Source: Gari tellinella (Eukaryota; Mollusca; Bivalvia; Cardiida; Psammobiidae). Taken from it: 64,000 bases of DNA. Below the pieces are notes generated by a model. The model made no database searches and was not told the origin of the DNA. It worked only from the letters and a program-made list of their open reading frames with translations. Below are positions 1-9,581 of this stretch, in pieces. Position 1 is the stretch's first letter. Each line of letters opens with the position of its first letter. The DNA is taken from positions 83,634,198 through 83,698,197 of the forward strand of contig OV277859.1 of assembly GCA_922989275.2 (NCBI GenBank). The letters are read 5' to 3'. The position numbers and the translations under genes are program-made.

Positions 1-196
1 ATGAGTACACTTGTCCTATAATGCAAACAGTGTATACCCTGATCAGAGGGCTCCTCAAGGAGCCCTCTGATCAGGGTCTACACTGTTTGTGATTTTGACA
101 TATATTGTAAAAATCAACCCTAAAATGCCAAAATTGGACTGGACTAAATTGAAAATTAGAATTGTCCATTTCAGGTTTCAGGGAGGAAACGGTTAA
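1..196. repeat. Partial TTAA-type miniature element, left edge cut by window
   Basis: The core is a hairpin built from CTGATCAGAGGGCTCC and its complement, ending in GGTTAA at 196. The same element recurs at 54960-55214 and 63754-64000, where it opens with TTAACCCTTTGAACCCTAG. TTAA at the ends suggests a piggyBac-type target, but no transposase is present. Confidence 0.7.
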
Positions 197-197
197 C

Positions 198-548
198 TTA
201 ACCCTTTAACACATAGCCTGTTTCTAGTATTGAAGATAGATGACCACTTAAGGCAGGTCCAAAGCAAAGCAGATTGTGCCTTTAAAGGTGCATTCTGCTT
301 AACCCATTACCCCATTTACACTTTTTTATGCCTCTAATTTATTCCTTCACTGTAGAAAATAGTTCCAATTTATACAGACATGAAAATGAAACATAAGAAA
401 TATATTTTGTAAATCCTAGCTTAAGCCTAGGATATAGAAACTATTTTCTTATGGTGCATAATAATGACTGTATGAAGTGTAACTATTTCTATCAGTGGAG
501 GAATAAATTAAAGTCGTGAAACGGCGTCTTTAAGAAGTAATGGATTAA
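198..548. repeat. TTAA miniature elements, nested (TTAACCC family)
   Basis: A left half of the family (198-298, with TAGTATTGAAGA and the AAGCAG arm) is interrupted by a second TTAACCCATTACCCCAT copy that ends in GGATTAA at 548. The second copy is a near-complete palindrome of the AATTTATTCC half of the family. Confidence 0.6.
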
Positions 549-597
549 GTGATCACTTTCATTAAAACTAGCAACAGGCAATGGATTAACAACATAG

Positions 598-817
598 CAG
601 GCCTGTAGGAACAGGGGGGGCAATTTGCCAATTATAGTAAGCAAGCAAATTTTTATATATTTGTACTAAAAAAGGCCTAAAAACGCTTGTTTTTACCTAA
701 AATTTAACGCACAAGCAAAAAAAAAAAAAAAAAAAAAGGTCAAAAGACAAAAAATCGGTGGTGCTCCCCCAATGTTGAGTGTGCCCCCCCAATCCAATTT
801 TGCTTCCTACGGGCCTG
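598..817. mobile_element. hAT-like miniature element with 6-bp target duplication ACATAG
   Basis: The ends are CAGGCCTGTAGGAA and, inverted, TTCCTACGGGCCTG. A perfect ACATAG flanks both sides (592-597 and 818-823). The interior holds a run of about 20 A and short C/G runs. CAG...CTG ends with a 6-bp duplication fit the hAT6 type; no transposase remains. Confidence 0.75.
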
Positions 818-838
818 ACATAGTGCTCAATGAAGACA

Positions 839-1094
839 TAAACCCATTACCCTATAGCCTGGTTCTAGTTTTGAAGACAAAAAAGTGACCACTTAAAGCA
901 GGTTGAAAATAAAGCAGAATGCGCCTTAAGGCGCATTCTACTTTACTTTCAGCCTGCTTTAAGCGATGATCTTCTAGAATATAGAAAACATTTTTTATGA
1001 TACATATTCATGACTGTATAAATTGAAACTATTTTCTTCAGTGGAGGAATAAATCAAATGTGCATAAAGGCGCTTCTATGAGGGAAAGGGTTAA
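839..1094. repeat. TTAACCC-family miniature element
   Basis: It has the full family structure: AACCCATTACCCTATAGCC, a central hairpin (AAGCAGAATGCGCC with its complement), CTAGAATATAGAAAA, TTCAGTGGAGGAATAAA, and a GGGTTAA end. The left TTAA has decayed to ATAA. Confidence 0.75.
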
Positions 1095-1334
1095 AATTAG
1101 CAACGGGCCATGGATCCGAGTAGAGGGTTAAAGATTATTTTTCAGTTTAAAGCTCTCAAGCTCACATTGGTCCCATTCTAGTTGAATCAGGAAGACAATT
1201 CAAACTGTAAAAGTTCACCTATTTAATCTCAAGCCAATGATTTTGTTGTTGGTTAACTTAATTACCAATCAATATCTTTTCAGGTCAACGTTATTTATAA
1301 TCCTGGATTATGTTGATATTAACTTTAAGTACAA

Positions 1335-1735
1335 AATTTATCACATAAAACCGACTCTGGGAGTGTTATAAAGCCATTCAATAAACTATAGTGAAATATC
1401 AATATTTGGGCTCCGGCCCTACCTGTTCGTCTATGAGCGCTGCATGGCGCTGGGCGCCAAATGACGTCATTTGCCATGGCGTTACTGTAAACAACGTCAA
1501 GTTTTGGCGGAAAATACATATGGCGGAGAGACAAAAAACTACGGATTCAGTCACTTAAAAGGGTTTTAAAGTGTTTATGTGATAAATAGGATCTAACATT
1601 CGTGCTCATTATTTATCATTCTTAATAAACTCGTTGACTAAAACAAATATAACGCTCGCCAAGGCTCGCGTCATATTGTTTTAGTCAACTCGTTTATTAA
1701 AAATGATAATTAATGAGCACTCATGTAAGATCCTT
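1335..1735. repeat. Palindromic repeat, first of two copies
   Basis: It contains TTTATCACATAA and TTATGTGATAAAT inverted ends and a second large inverted pair (GTGCTCATTATTTATCATT ... ATGATAATTAATGAGCAC) meeting at CTCGCCAAGGCTCGCG. A related copy lies at 51526-51915. Short ORFs here are chance. Confidence 0.6.
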
Positions 1736-1926
1736 TATGTATAGCACTGAATCCTGAGGTTAACCCATTGTTTGTTAGTTACATGTATAGTGGAGAAAAC
1801 AATCTTTCCAAACAAACACAGTGCAAACTTTTTGGACCCCGATCAGACGCCAAGTAACCCTGTGTCTGATGAGGCTCAGGTGAGCTAAAAAGTGCGGAAA
1901 ATGATGAACTCCTAATATTTTGAGTT

Positions 1927-2290
1927 AACCCATTACCCCATAAATACACCTTTATATGCCTCTAATTTATTCCTTCACTGAAGAATGTAGTTCCTATTTA
2001 TACAGTTATAGACATATACCGTAAGAAATAGTTTCTGTATCTTAGCAGATGGTAGCTTAAAACAGGCTGAAAGTAAAGCAGAACGTCAGAGGTCAAGGTC
2101 AAATTGAGGTTAGGTGATATGGGAGATAAGGAATGGTCCAAGACAACAACAACTGTATAAGTATCTAAGCATTCTAGTAAGTGGTGTTGATGCTAGACGA
2201 AATGGTAAAATCTAGCTTACCTCCTACACACGGACGGACAGGACAATCACTATTTGCCTCTGCATCTGTCAATGCCGGGGGCACATTAAG
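1927..2290. repeat. Fragments of two repeat families
   Basis: 1927-2085 is half of a TTAACCC element (ACCCCATAAATACACC, CCTCTAATTTATTCCTTCAC). From 2085 the sequence matches one unit of the array at 62.5-63.0 kb (GGTCAAGGTCAAATTGAGG, GTTGATGCTAGACGAAA, GGACGGACAGGAC). Both are truncated. Confidence 0.6.
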
Positions 2291-2402
2291 GCGTATTAAT
2301 GGTGAAATGTGTTAAGTACACAAATCATGCCAAAATATGAAATCTTACTATGAAATCTCATTTACATGTAGTTTTAAAGTTATAGCCAAGGTGGTTATAG
2401 GC

Positions 2403-2595
2403 CAGGGCTCCAGATAAGGAGAGTATTTCAAAAACTAAAATCTTTATTTCTGCATTAAACCCTATGGTGTCACTACTCGTTAGAATCGTCTCTTCGAGAC
2501 GATTCTAATAAGTAGTAGCACCATAGGATTTGGTGCTGAAATAAGTGAGAAAATGTTGGATTTATTCTCTTAACTCCCTCTTATCTGGAGCCCTG
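2403..2595. mobile_element. CAGGGCTCC miniature element
   Basis: The ends are CAGGGCTCCAGATAAGG and CTTATCTGGAGCCCTG. The centre is the hairpin ATTAGAATCGTCTC / GAGACGATTCTAAT. No clear target duplication survives here; better-preserved family members show 6 bp. Confidence 0.8.
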
Positions 2596-2740
2596 TATAA
2601 ACTCTTCCATGGTGTAGATTTTCTGATATTAGCTTGTATAGGTTTAACAATAGGAAACGTGTACCGCCAAATTAAAATGGTAAAACATGCAGAGTTATAT
2701 ATGTAAATATGTTTTGTTTTTTCTTTCAGTAATAAATGTA

Positions 2741-2933
2741 CAGTCGAACTTCGATATTTCGAACACAGTTAAATCGAACATACCCGTATCTCAAAGTTAA
2801 AACGTGGCTTAGCCACGTTTTATCTTTGAAATATGAGTATGTACGACCTAACCGAACATGAAACAATGCAGTTCATGTGTCGAACTATCGGATATTTCGA
2901 GTAATGTGAGTTCGAGATATCGAAGTTTGACTG
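2741..2933. mobile_element. pogo/Tigger-like miniature element (CAGTCGAAC), TA flanks
   Basis: It opens CAGTCGAACTTCGATATTTC and closes GATATCGAAGTTTGACTG, with TA directly outside each end. The centre is an AAAACGTGGC / GCCACGTTTT hairpin. Related copies: 12967-13161, 14627-14821, 49398-49530 and 60672-61091. Confidence 0.8.
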
Positions 2934-3000
2934 TATGTAAATGTGTTATATGATGATGTATACTGATGTACAAATCAATAAAAGTATGTTCTGTTCTGTT

Positions 3001-3773
3001 ACCCCAGAGACCTTTCTGCCTTGTCGTGGCTCTGGGGCTTAATTGTCATAGGGGATCTTTTCTGTTTATAAGACCGAGATTATCCCCTCTGCCAAGAGCT
3101 AAAAGGAAGGCGGGTCGGTGGTTTTGATCCCATGCGCTGCAGGCAACGAATGAGATTAGCCAAAATCATCTTCCTGAAATCATTCCCATATATATGTAAT
3201 GGTGGAGCCTCTTAGTGTTTGTCTTGCCATGTTGTTTTTCTTACTTTTTCAAGTTTTTCGTTTGTTTTGATGTTTATGTATATGTAGTCGTTTCTCGGCG
3301 CCATATGGCCATTTTATGTGTCGCGGTGCAGTAAAACCAACTCCATCAATCTGTTCTGTTAAAGTTGTAACATAGTTATTCACTAGCTGAACAAACAGCA
3401 CAAGTTGGTCATTGACATGGCATACAACTACAATGACATGCCAATTACACACAATGCATGGACGAAATGTTTTGAAAAATGATATAATATGGCCAGTCCT
3501 GAAACAAGGTTGATATGTCAAAACAACCCTGGTTTTAACATCTTTCAAACAGCATGTTTGACAACATATCAAATGACAACTTCAGTGCTCCCTCCCTACA
3601 ACAGCGCTCCCAACATTGACTCCCTCCTTTAAGATCTGATCTGACTCCAAACTGTTTGCAATGGAAATAATAGTTTTAGCGTAAATGCGTTTATTGAGAA
3701 AGAATAACGGTTTCTCTACTGTACCGTACATGGAACAGCAGTTGAGTATTCAGTATTTTTAGATCATTTCACC
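3001..3773. other. Gene-free stretch
   Basis: I see no coding signal. At about 3580-3630 there is a degenerate CTCCCTCCCTACAACAGC end of the family that is complete at 61348-61697. The minus-strand 107-codon ORF at 3249-3572 has no recognisable domain. Confidence 0.5.
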
Positions 3774-4029
3774 TTAACCATGATTACCCCATAGCCTATT
3801 TCTTAGTATTGTTGTAGATTGTGACTACTTAAAGAAGGTTGAAAGTATAGCAGAATGCGCCTAAGGCGCATTCTGCTTTACTTTCAGCCTGCTTTAAGCT
3901 ATTATCTGCAAGAATATAGAAATTATTTTGTTTGATACATACTCGTGACTTTATAAATTTGAACTATTTTCTTCAATGGAGGAATAAATTGAAGACGTAA
4001 AAAGGCGTATTTATGGGGTAATGGGTTAA
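3774..4029. repeat. TTAACCC-family miniature element
   Basis: This is a complete copy with TTAA at both ends (3774 and 4026), the central AGCAGAATGCGCC hairpin, and a right end GGGGTAATGGGTTAA. Confidence 0.8.
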
Positions 4030-4373
4030 TGTACCAAAAACCAATACGTTATATTATGTTACTCCATTGCAATCCCTCATCAGAGGAGCCCTGACTGCCT
4101 GTATTCTGCACTGGTTATTTTCATTCTAGAATTACACAGCCCATAAACTCCCCATAATATTATATTGCAAAGAGTTGTAAGGGTTGTGATAATCTATGGA
4201 TAAATCAACAAGTAAAAATACCAATATCATCTACAGAGAAACTCCTCTCAACCAACACATCATGTGACACATGTCCGGTTTAGAGGTGTCTCACTGTACT
4301 TGGGTTGTAACTCGACCAGCCTTGAAAACAATCTTTTTTTAAACCCATTCATTGCCAAATTTAACTCTCTGAT

Positions 4374-4624
4374 TTAACCCTTTCCCCCATAGAAGCGACT
4401 TTTAGCGTATTTAATTTATTCCTCCGCGAAGAAAATAGTTCCAGTTTATACCCTCATGAACAATTACCATTACAAATATTTTATATAGCCTAGCAGATTT
4501 TAGCTTAAAGCAGGCTGAAAGTAAAGCAGAATGTGCCTTAAGGCACATTCTGCTTTACTTTCAACCTGCTTTAAGTGGTCACCTGTCTTCAAAACTAGAA
4601 ACATTCTATGAGGTAATGGGTTAA
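4374..4624. repeat. TTAACCC-family miniature element, inverted
   Basis: A complete copy in the opposite orientation, TTAACCCTTTCCCCCATAG to GAGGTAATGGGTTAA, with a strong central hairpin (GCAGAATGTGCC TTAA GGCACATTCTGC). Confidence 0.8.
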
Positions 4625-4640
4625 AACCCTAGGTAAAATA

Positions 4641-4826
4641 CAGCCAAACCTCTATATTATGACCATTTAATTATTCTAAGTATTTTGTGTGTAAGGCAGG
4701 ACTGGTGGCTGCTTCAAGCAAGGTGAAAGAGATTTCTGTTTTACTTTCACCTTGCTTTAAGCTGCTATCTGTCTTTTATACAATCAATCAGGTCTGTTTT
4801 AAGTGGTTATATTAGAAAGGTTTAAA
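4641..4826. mobile_element. Degenerate CAGTAAAACC-type element
   Basis: It starts CAGCCAAACCTCTATATTAT after TA and ends GTTATATTAGAAAGGTTT. The interior has the AAGCAAGGTGAAAG ... CTTTCACCTTGCTT arms seen in the better copies at 17657-17864 and 48092-48294. Confidence 0.55.
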
Positions 4827-5274
4827 TGTATTCATGATATAGTCTGCTAAATTTTTTAATGTGCAATTTTATTTCAAATTTTTAATTTTTTGACAGACTA
4901 AAATTATTATTTATACCAGTGCCAAATAATTTGGATGCAAATCAGATGTCGCAAAAGATAGCATCATATCTGAATCCAAACTGTTTAAAATTGTTTCCAA
5001 AATGAGTGTGACAGATTGAAGTTTAATCCATTGCAACCCTAAGCAATGAGTATTCTCATCTTTTACAAACAATGTATCTGTTTAGAGTACATTGTGTTCT
5101 ACGCAAAATGTTTATAAGATAGCAAGTTGGAACAGATTCAGTTCAGTGGAGTTGGAATGCTCTTAAATATCTTATATATAACTAATTCCTTGCAGGCATT
5201 ATTAACTTATTTATATTATACATGTAGCTGATACTGGGCTACGATCCAAAAGTGTAACTATTTGCATGCTTAAC

Positions 5275-5466
5275 CAGGGCTCCAGATAAGAGGGAGTAAA
5301 CTGAACAAATCTAACTTTTTTCACTTATTTCAGCACCAAATCATATGGTGTTATTATTCATTAGAATTGTCTCAAATAGACAATTCTAATGAGTAGTAAC
5401 ACCATAGGGTTTAATAAAGAAATAAAGATTTAAGTTTTTGAAATACTCCCCTTATCTGGAGCCCTG
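5275..5466. mobile_element. CAGGGCTCC miniature element, inverted
   Basis: The ends are CAGGGCTCCAGATAAGAGG and CTTATCTGGAGCCCTG around an ATTAGAATTGTCTC-type hairpin. The target duplication is decayed. Confidence 0.75.
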
Positions 5467-5543
5467 CTGAGTTAACTACTTTTCATATGTTATTATGATA
5501 GCTTTGATGTACAGTTTCAATCTCAGCTTTCAAATCTGTATGT

Positions 5544-5605
5544 CAAACAGTTTGGATCCAGATCAGGCCAGACCTTTGTGAGGCCTGATCTGGACCAAAA
5601 CTGTT
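5544..5605. repeat. GGATCCAGATCAGGC hairpin
   Basis: An imperfect hairpin of the GATCAGACGCCG class. Relatives lie at 6095-6160, 12477-12535, 28520-28590, 37490-37555 and 46190-46255. Confidence 0.5.
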
Positions 5606-5673
5606 ATCAAAAGTTATTGAAAAATTCACTACCAAGGTGCAAAAAGTAATGATAAATTTCTTTCAAATAATTC

Positions 5674-5858
5674 CAGGGCTCCAAATAAGGGGGGTATTTC
5701 AAAAAATAAAATCTTTATTTCTGCATTGAATCCTATGGTGTCACTACTCATTAGAATTGGCTCGATTCTAATGAGTAGTAACATCATAGGATTTGGTAAT
5801 TGAGTGAGAAAATGTTGGATTTGTTCAATTAACCCCTCTCTGATGAACTGGAGCCCTG
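5674..5858. mobile_element. CAGGGCTCC miniature element
   Basis: The ends are CAGGGCTCCAAATAAGG and CTGGAGCCCTG. The central hairpin is shortened (ATTAGAATTGGCTCGATTC). No target duplication is recognisable. Confidence 0.7.
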
Positions 5859-6798
5859 GGTTATAGAGTTTTGTAAAGAAGTTATTATCAGATTTTTCTG
5901 ACTTGGCCGAGTTATTTTTAGAACAGAATACTTTTTATTGGTCAATTGGTAACAGGTTAATATTGGATATATATTTGTACACTTTCCTACTTGAGAAAAG
6001 CATGATCCTTGTGCAGCACGAGACCGCTGCGCTAACTTTACTGATCTGTTATTCTTTTTCAATAAACGCATTTATGCTAAAACTATTATTCCCATTGCAA
6101 ACAGGTTGGAGCCAGATCAGACACCGGGTAACCCGGGGTCTGATCAAGCTCCAACATATTTGCCACTCTGATTAAAAATATCTATAGTTAGAAATTTCTA
6201 AAAGTAAATTTCCAGTTTTTGCATTGCGTTTAAACGCAAAAGAATAATGTCTTCTATGCTGTACATTACGCACAATAAATACAGCTATCCGTATCTCTAG
6301 CTGGCTGTACGGAAATCAACGAGTACAATACTCATCCCTTTCAAAGATTTAGAATGTTCCAATCTAAAAATGAATCGGCCAATTTTAAGTCGGAAGAAAA
6401 CACTAATAACCTGTACAATAACATGTTTACCTCAAACCAAAATACTTATGTCTGTCAACAGAATGGCGTGAATAACAGGAAGCCAAATATACGGGGAAAA
6501 TATCAACCCTGTACCAGCTACTGTATTCTCTACTTCTATGTTATTGTCTGTATTTAAAAAATAAAGTTTTAGAGTCCTAAATATGTGCCAAACAGTTAAG
6601 ATCCTGATCAGATGCCAAGCCAATCTATATTTGATTTGGATCCAAATTGTTTCTAAATTCCTGTTACATGTATGTTATGCTTTGTTGGTGAAGAGTTATA
6701 AATCAGTTTTATTAGTATAATTGCGTCATGCCTTGTTATATTTGGAAACAGTCCAATTAATATGAAAGGACAGTCAAGCCTATTTTTCACAGAAAAGT

Positions 6799-6999
6799 GA
6801 ACCCTTTCCTTCATAGCTATCATAATCAGTAAATATATGTACCATAAAAAAAGTTTCCTATATCCTAGCAAATGGTATCTTAAAGCAGTTTGAAAGTAAA
6901 GCAGAATGTGCCCTTGGGCACATTCTGCTTTACATCCAACCTGCTTTAAATGGTCACCTGTCTTCAAAACTAGAAACAGGCTATGGGGTAAAGGGTTAA
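6799..6999. repeat. TTAACCC-family miniature element, inverted
   Basis: The left end is decayed (GAACCCTTTCCTTCATAG). The hairpin CAGAATGTGCCC/GGGCACATTCTG and the right end GGGGTAAAGGGTTAA are clear. The stretch 6180-6800 before it holds no recognisable gene. Confidence 0.7.
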
Positions 7000-7113
7000 A
7001 GGCAGGTGGTTGCCCTTTTTCTAAGAAGGACAGAATAGCCACACCTTTGTTTTGCTTTTACCAGGTTGTGTCAGAGTGAGATAAAAATCTACAAATATTA
7101 CTTTCTACGAAAG

Positions 7114-7366
7114 ACTAAACCCAATACCCCATAAATATACCTGTTTATGCCTTTAACTTAATAACCAAATAAAGAAAATAAGTTCAAATTTATACAGTCA
7201 TGCATTTGTACCGTAAGAAACATTTTCTATATCCTAGAAGACGGTGGCTTAACAGGCTGAAAGTAAAGCAGAATGTGCCGTAAGGCTCATTCTGCTTTAC
7301 TTTTAACCTGCTGCAAGTGATCAACTATCTTAAATATTAGAAACAGGCTATGGGGTAACGAGTTAA
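7114..7366. repeat. TTAACCC-family miniature element, inverted
   Basis: Left end AAACCCAATACCCCATAAA, right end GGGGTAACGAGTTAA, with the family hairpin at its centre. A variant hairpin (AGGTAAAGCAGAAAACTCC) follows at 7399-7465. Confidence 0.7.
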
Positions 7367-7537
7367 TTGGTGATGCTTAAGCAGATGACATATTAAGGAT
7401 GGGTGCAGGTAAAGCAGAAAACTCCTATAGAAGTTATTTCTGCTTTACCCTCATCCTGTATAAGAGCAGTTACTTGTCCTACCCTCCGCCACCCGCCACC
7501 CAAACCCTTTCTCCCCATAGAAACACATTATCAAGCC

Positions 7538-8014
7538 TTAACCCATTACCCTATAACCAGTTTCTCGTATTTAATATAAGTGACCACTTAAAGCAGCTTA
7601 ACCCTTTCCCACATAGCATATCTCTAGTACTGAATATAGGTGTCCTCTTGAAGCAGGTTGAAAGTAAAGCAGAATGCGCTTTAAGCGCATTCTGCTTTAC
7701 TTTCAGCCTGCTTTAAGCTATCATCTGCTAGAATATAGAAAATATTTTGTATTATACATATTTATGAATGTATAAATTGGAACTATTTTCTTCAGGGCAA
7801 GAATAAACGGAATGCGCTAAAAGGCGCTTCTATGGGGGAAAGGGTTAAGGCACATTCTGCTTTACTTTCATCCTGCTTTAAGCTACCATCTGCTAGAATA
7901 TAAATAAAATTTCTTCAGATACATATCCATGACTGCATAAATATGAATTAATTTCTTCATTTAAGGAATAATTTAAAGGTGTATTGTATTAATGGAGTAC
8001 CCGTAATGGGTTAA
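7538..8014. repeat. TTAACCC element with a second TTAACCC element nested in it
   Basis: The outer copy begins with TTAA at 7538 and ends with TTAA at 8011. The inner copy 7598-7848 carries TTAA at both ends (7598, 7845). Removing the inner copy plus one TTAA rejoins the outer hairpin arm as AAGCAGC-TTAA-GGCACATTCTGC. This shows directly that the family inserts at TTAA and duplicates it. Confidence 0.8.
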
Positions 8015-8219
8015 TCATTACCTCACAGAAATATCAGTGTTTTCAATCGTCTACCATGTTCTGATTGAGAGCAATAAGAAGTGTTTCCTGCATCCTGACA
8101 TGTGGAAACTTAAAGCTGGGTGAAAGAAAAGCAGAAAGCTCATAAAGAAGCTATTTGCTTTACATTCATCTCATTTTAAGCAACTACCTGTCATAACCCG
8201 TTACCCCATAGCTGGTTTC

Positions 8220-8940
8220 TAGTTTTGAAGACAGGTAACCACTTAAAGACATTATCCCAGTCCATTCAATGATTCCACCCCCACCCCCTTGTTCTCACTA
8301 GGCGTGAAAGTAATTGTAAAGCATGAGAAAAGCTTGGTCTAGAGAGGCCTTTTTCAACCGGTTTGACTAACCAAACTATCAAAGACATGGTATGTGCCTC
8401 AAATGAGGCACTTCAATGATTCAATGACATTTGCACAGTTATGGCATGCTATCCATGCTTTAATTCAAACCTTTATTCAGACTAGGTGTTTTGCAGTTAT
8501 GGCCATTAAATTCCTCAGAATGGCGTTTTAATTAAAGGCACTGCTGGTTATAGAACTTGATCTCCATTTCTGACAACAAACATTTTCAGAAAGTGAAGAT
8601 CAGATGAAAAGCAATGTGTTTGTGAAACATAAATGCCCCCAGCCAGTATCATGTACGGTAATGTAATGCTTATTTGCAAAGTAGGTCAAAAATCAAGGTA
8701 GCACAGTAAACAGGAGCTGTCACTGTAAGATGACAATGCCCTCCAAATGATGCTCTGACTTATTATTTTATATATTATATTACAATTTATATAATTCCTG
8801 TACAGTTTGGTTGAAATCTGTTCAGCGGTACAGGAGGAGATGTCATTTGAAGCAATTGTTAATGACGATGGACGATGCACGATGACTGACACAGGGCCAT
8901 CCAAATAGCTTACCTTGAGCCTTTGGCTCAGGTGAGCTTA
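8220..8940. other. Gene-free stretch with repeat fragments
   Basis: 8297-8420 resembles a repeat seen again at 46.6-47.35 kb (GTGAAAGTAATTGTAAAGCA, AGAGAGGCCTTTTTCAA). 8540-8940 is an inverted relative of 45.05-45.25 kb and ends in GGCTCAGGTGAGCTTA, a common boundary of the tandem arrays here. No gene seen. Confidence 0.5.
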
Positions 8941-8984
8941 CATTAGCTAAGAGGGAAAGGGTTAAGAAATGGGCCTAATACCTG

Positions 8985-9413
8985 CAGTGATAATTTTACC
9001 TTTGCATCCAGATTCCTATACTCATTAAAATTGCCAGGGACTCATTATTTGAAAAGTTGTGAGTCCCAAGGACCCATAGCTTTTCTGGCCTTTATTAACC
9101 CATTACTCCATATTACACAATTTTATGCCATTAATGTATTCTTAGAATCCACTGAAGTGAATAGTTCGACTTATATAATATGCAACATCAGAAATACTTT
9201 CTATATCCTAGCAGATAGTAGCTTAAAGCAGGTTGAAAGTAAAGCAGAATGTGCCTGATTTAAGTGGTCACCTGCCTTTAAAACTAAAAATAAGTTGTTG
9301 GATACTGAGTAATTTTTTCACGTCATGGACTCAATGTTAGTCTCAAGGACTCATTGTATTACAGAATTTTGCATCCCGAGGACTCACTCATCTGAATTCT
9401 AAAATTATCACTG
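8985..9413. mobile_element. CAGTGATAATTTT element inserted in the GLDC exon 4 splice donor; 6-bp duplication TACCTG
   Basis: The inverted ends are CAGTGATAATTTT (8985) and AAAATTATCACTG (to 9413). TACCTG lies immediately outside both ends (8979-8984 and 9414-9419). The right duplication is the exon 4 junction itself: on the minus strand it reads CAG|GTA, three exon bases and three intron bases. The interior carries a TTAACCC element (about 9097-9270). CAG/CTG ends with a 6-bp duplication fit hAT6-like elements. No transposase remains. Confidence 0.85.
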
Positions 9414-9416
9414 TAC

Positions 9417-9581
9417 CTGTAGCACATGCCCATTGCTTCTGCAGCTGCTGTGGCCTCATCCAGCAAGGAGGCATTGGACACTGTCAACCCCGTCATGTCC
9501 GACACCATGGTCTGGTAGTTCAATAAAGAGTTCAGCCGACCCTGGGCTAGCTCCGCCTGGTAGGGTGTGTACTGTGTTGTC
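9417..9581 (-). CDS. GLDC: GLDC exon 4
   Basis: Acceptor TTACTAG|G at 9581 completes a split Trp codon with exon 3. The exon encodes [30 protein letters not shown] and [16 protein letters not shown] and ends AG|GTACAG. The donor lies inside the target duplication of the element at 8985-9413, so the intron now starts GTA followed by transposon end CAGTGATA; a second CAG|GTATTAGG lies on the far side of the element (8979-8984). Confidence 0.93.

Noticed and set aside
2403..2595. 8-bp target duplication for the CAGGGCTCC family
   Set aside because: Better-preserved members show flush 6-bp duplications; no 8-bp match was found in any copy.
3249..3572. 107-codon minus-strand ORF with several cysteines
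   Set aside because: No recognisable motif, no splice context with GLDC, and repeat fragments next to it.
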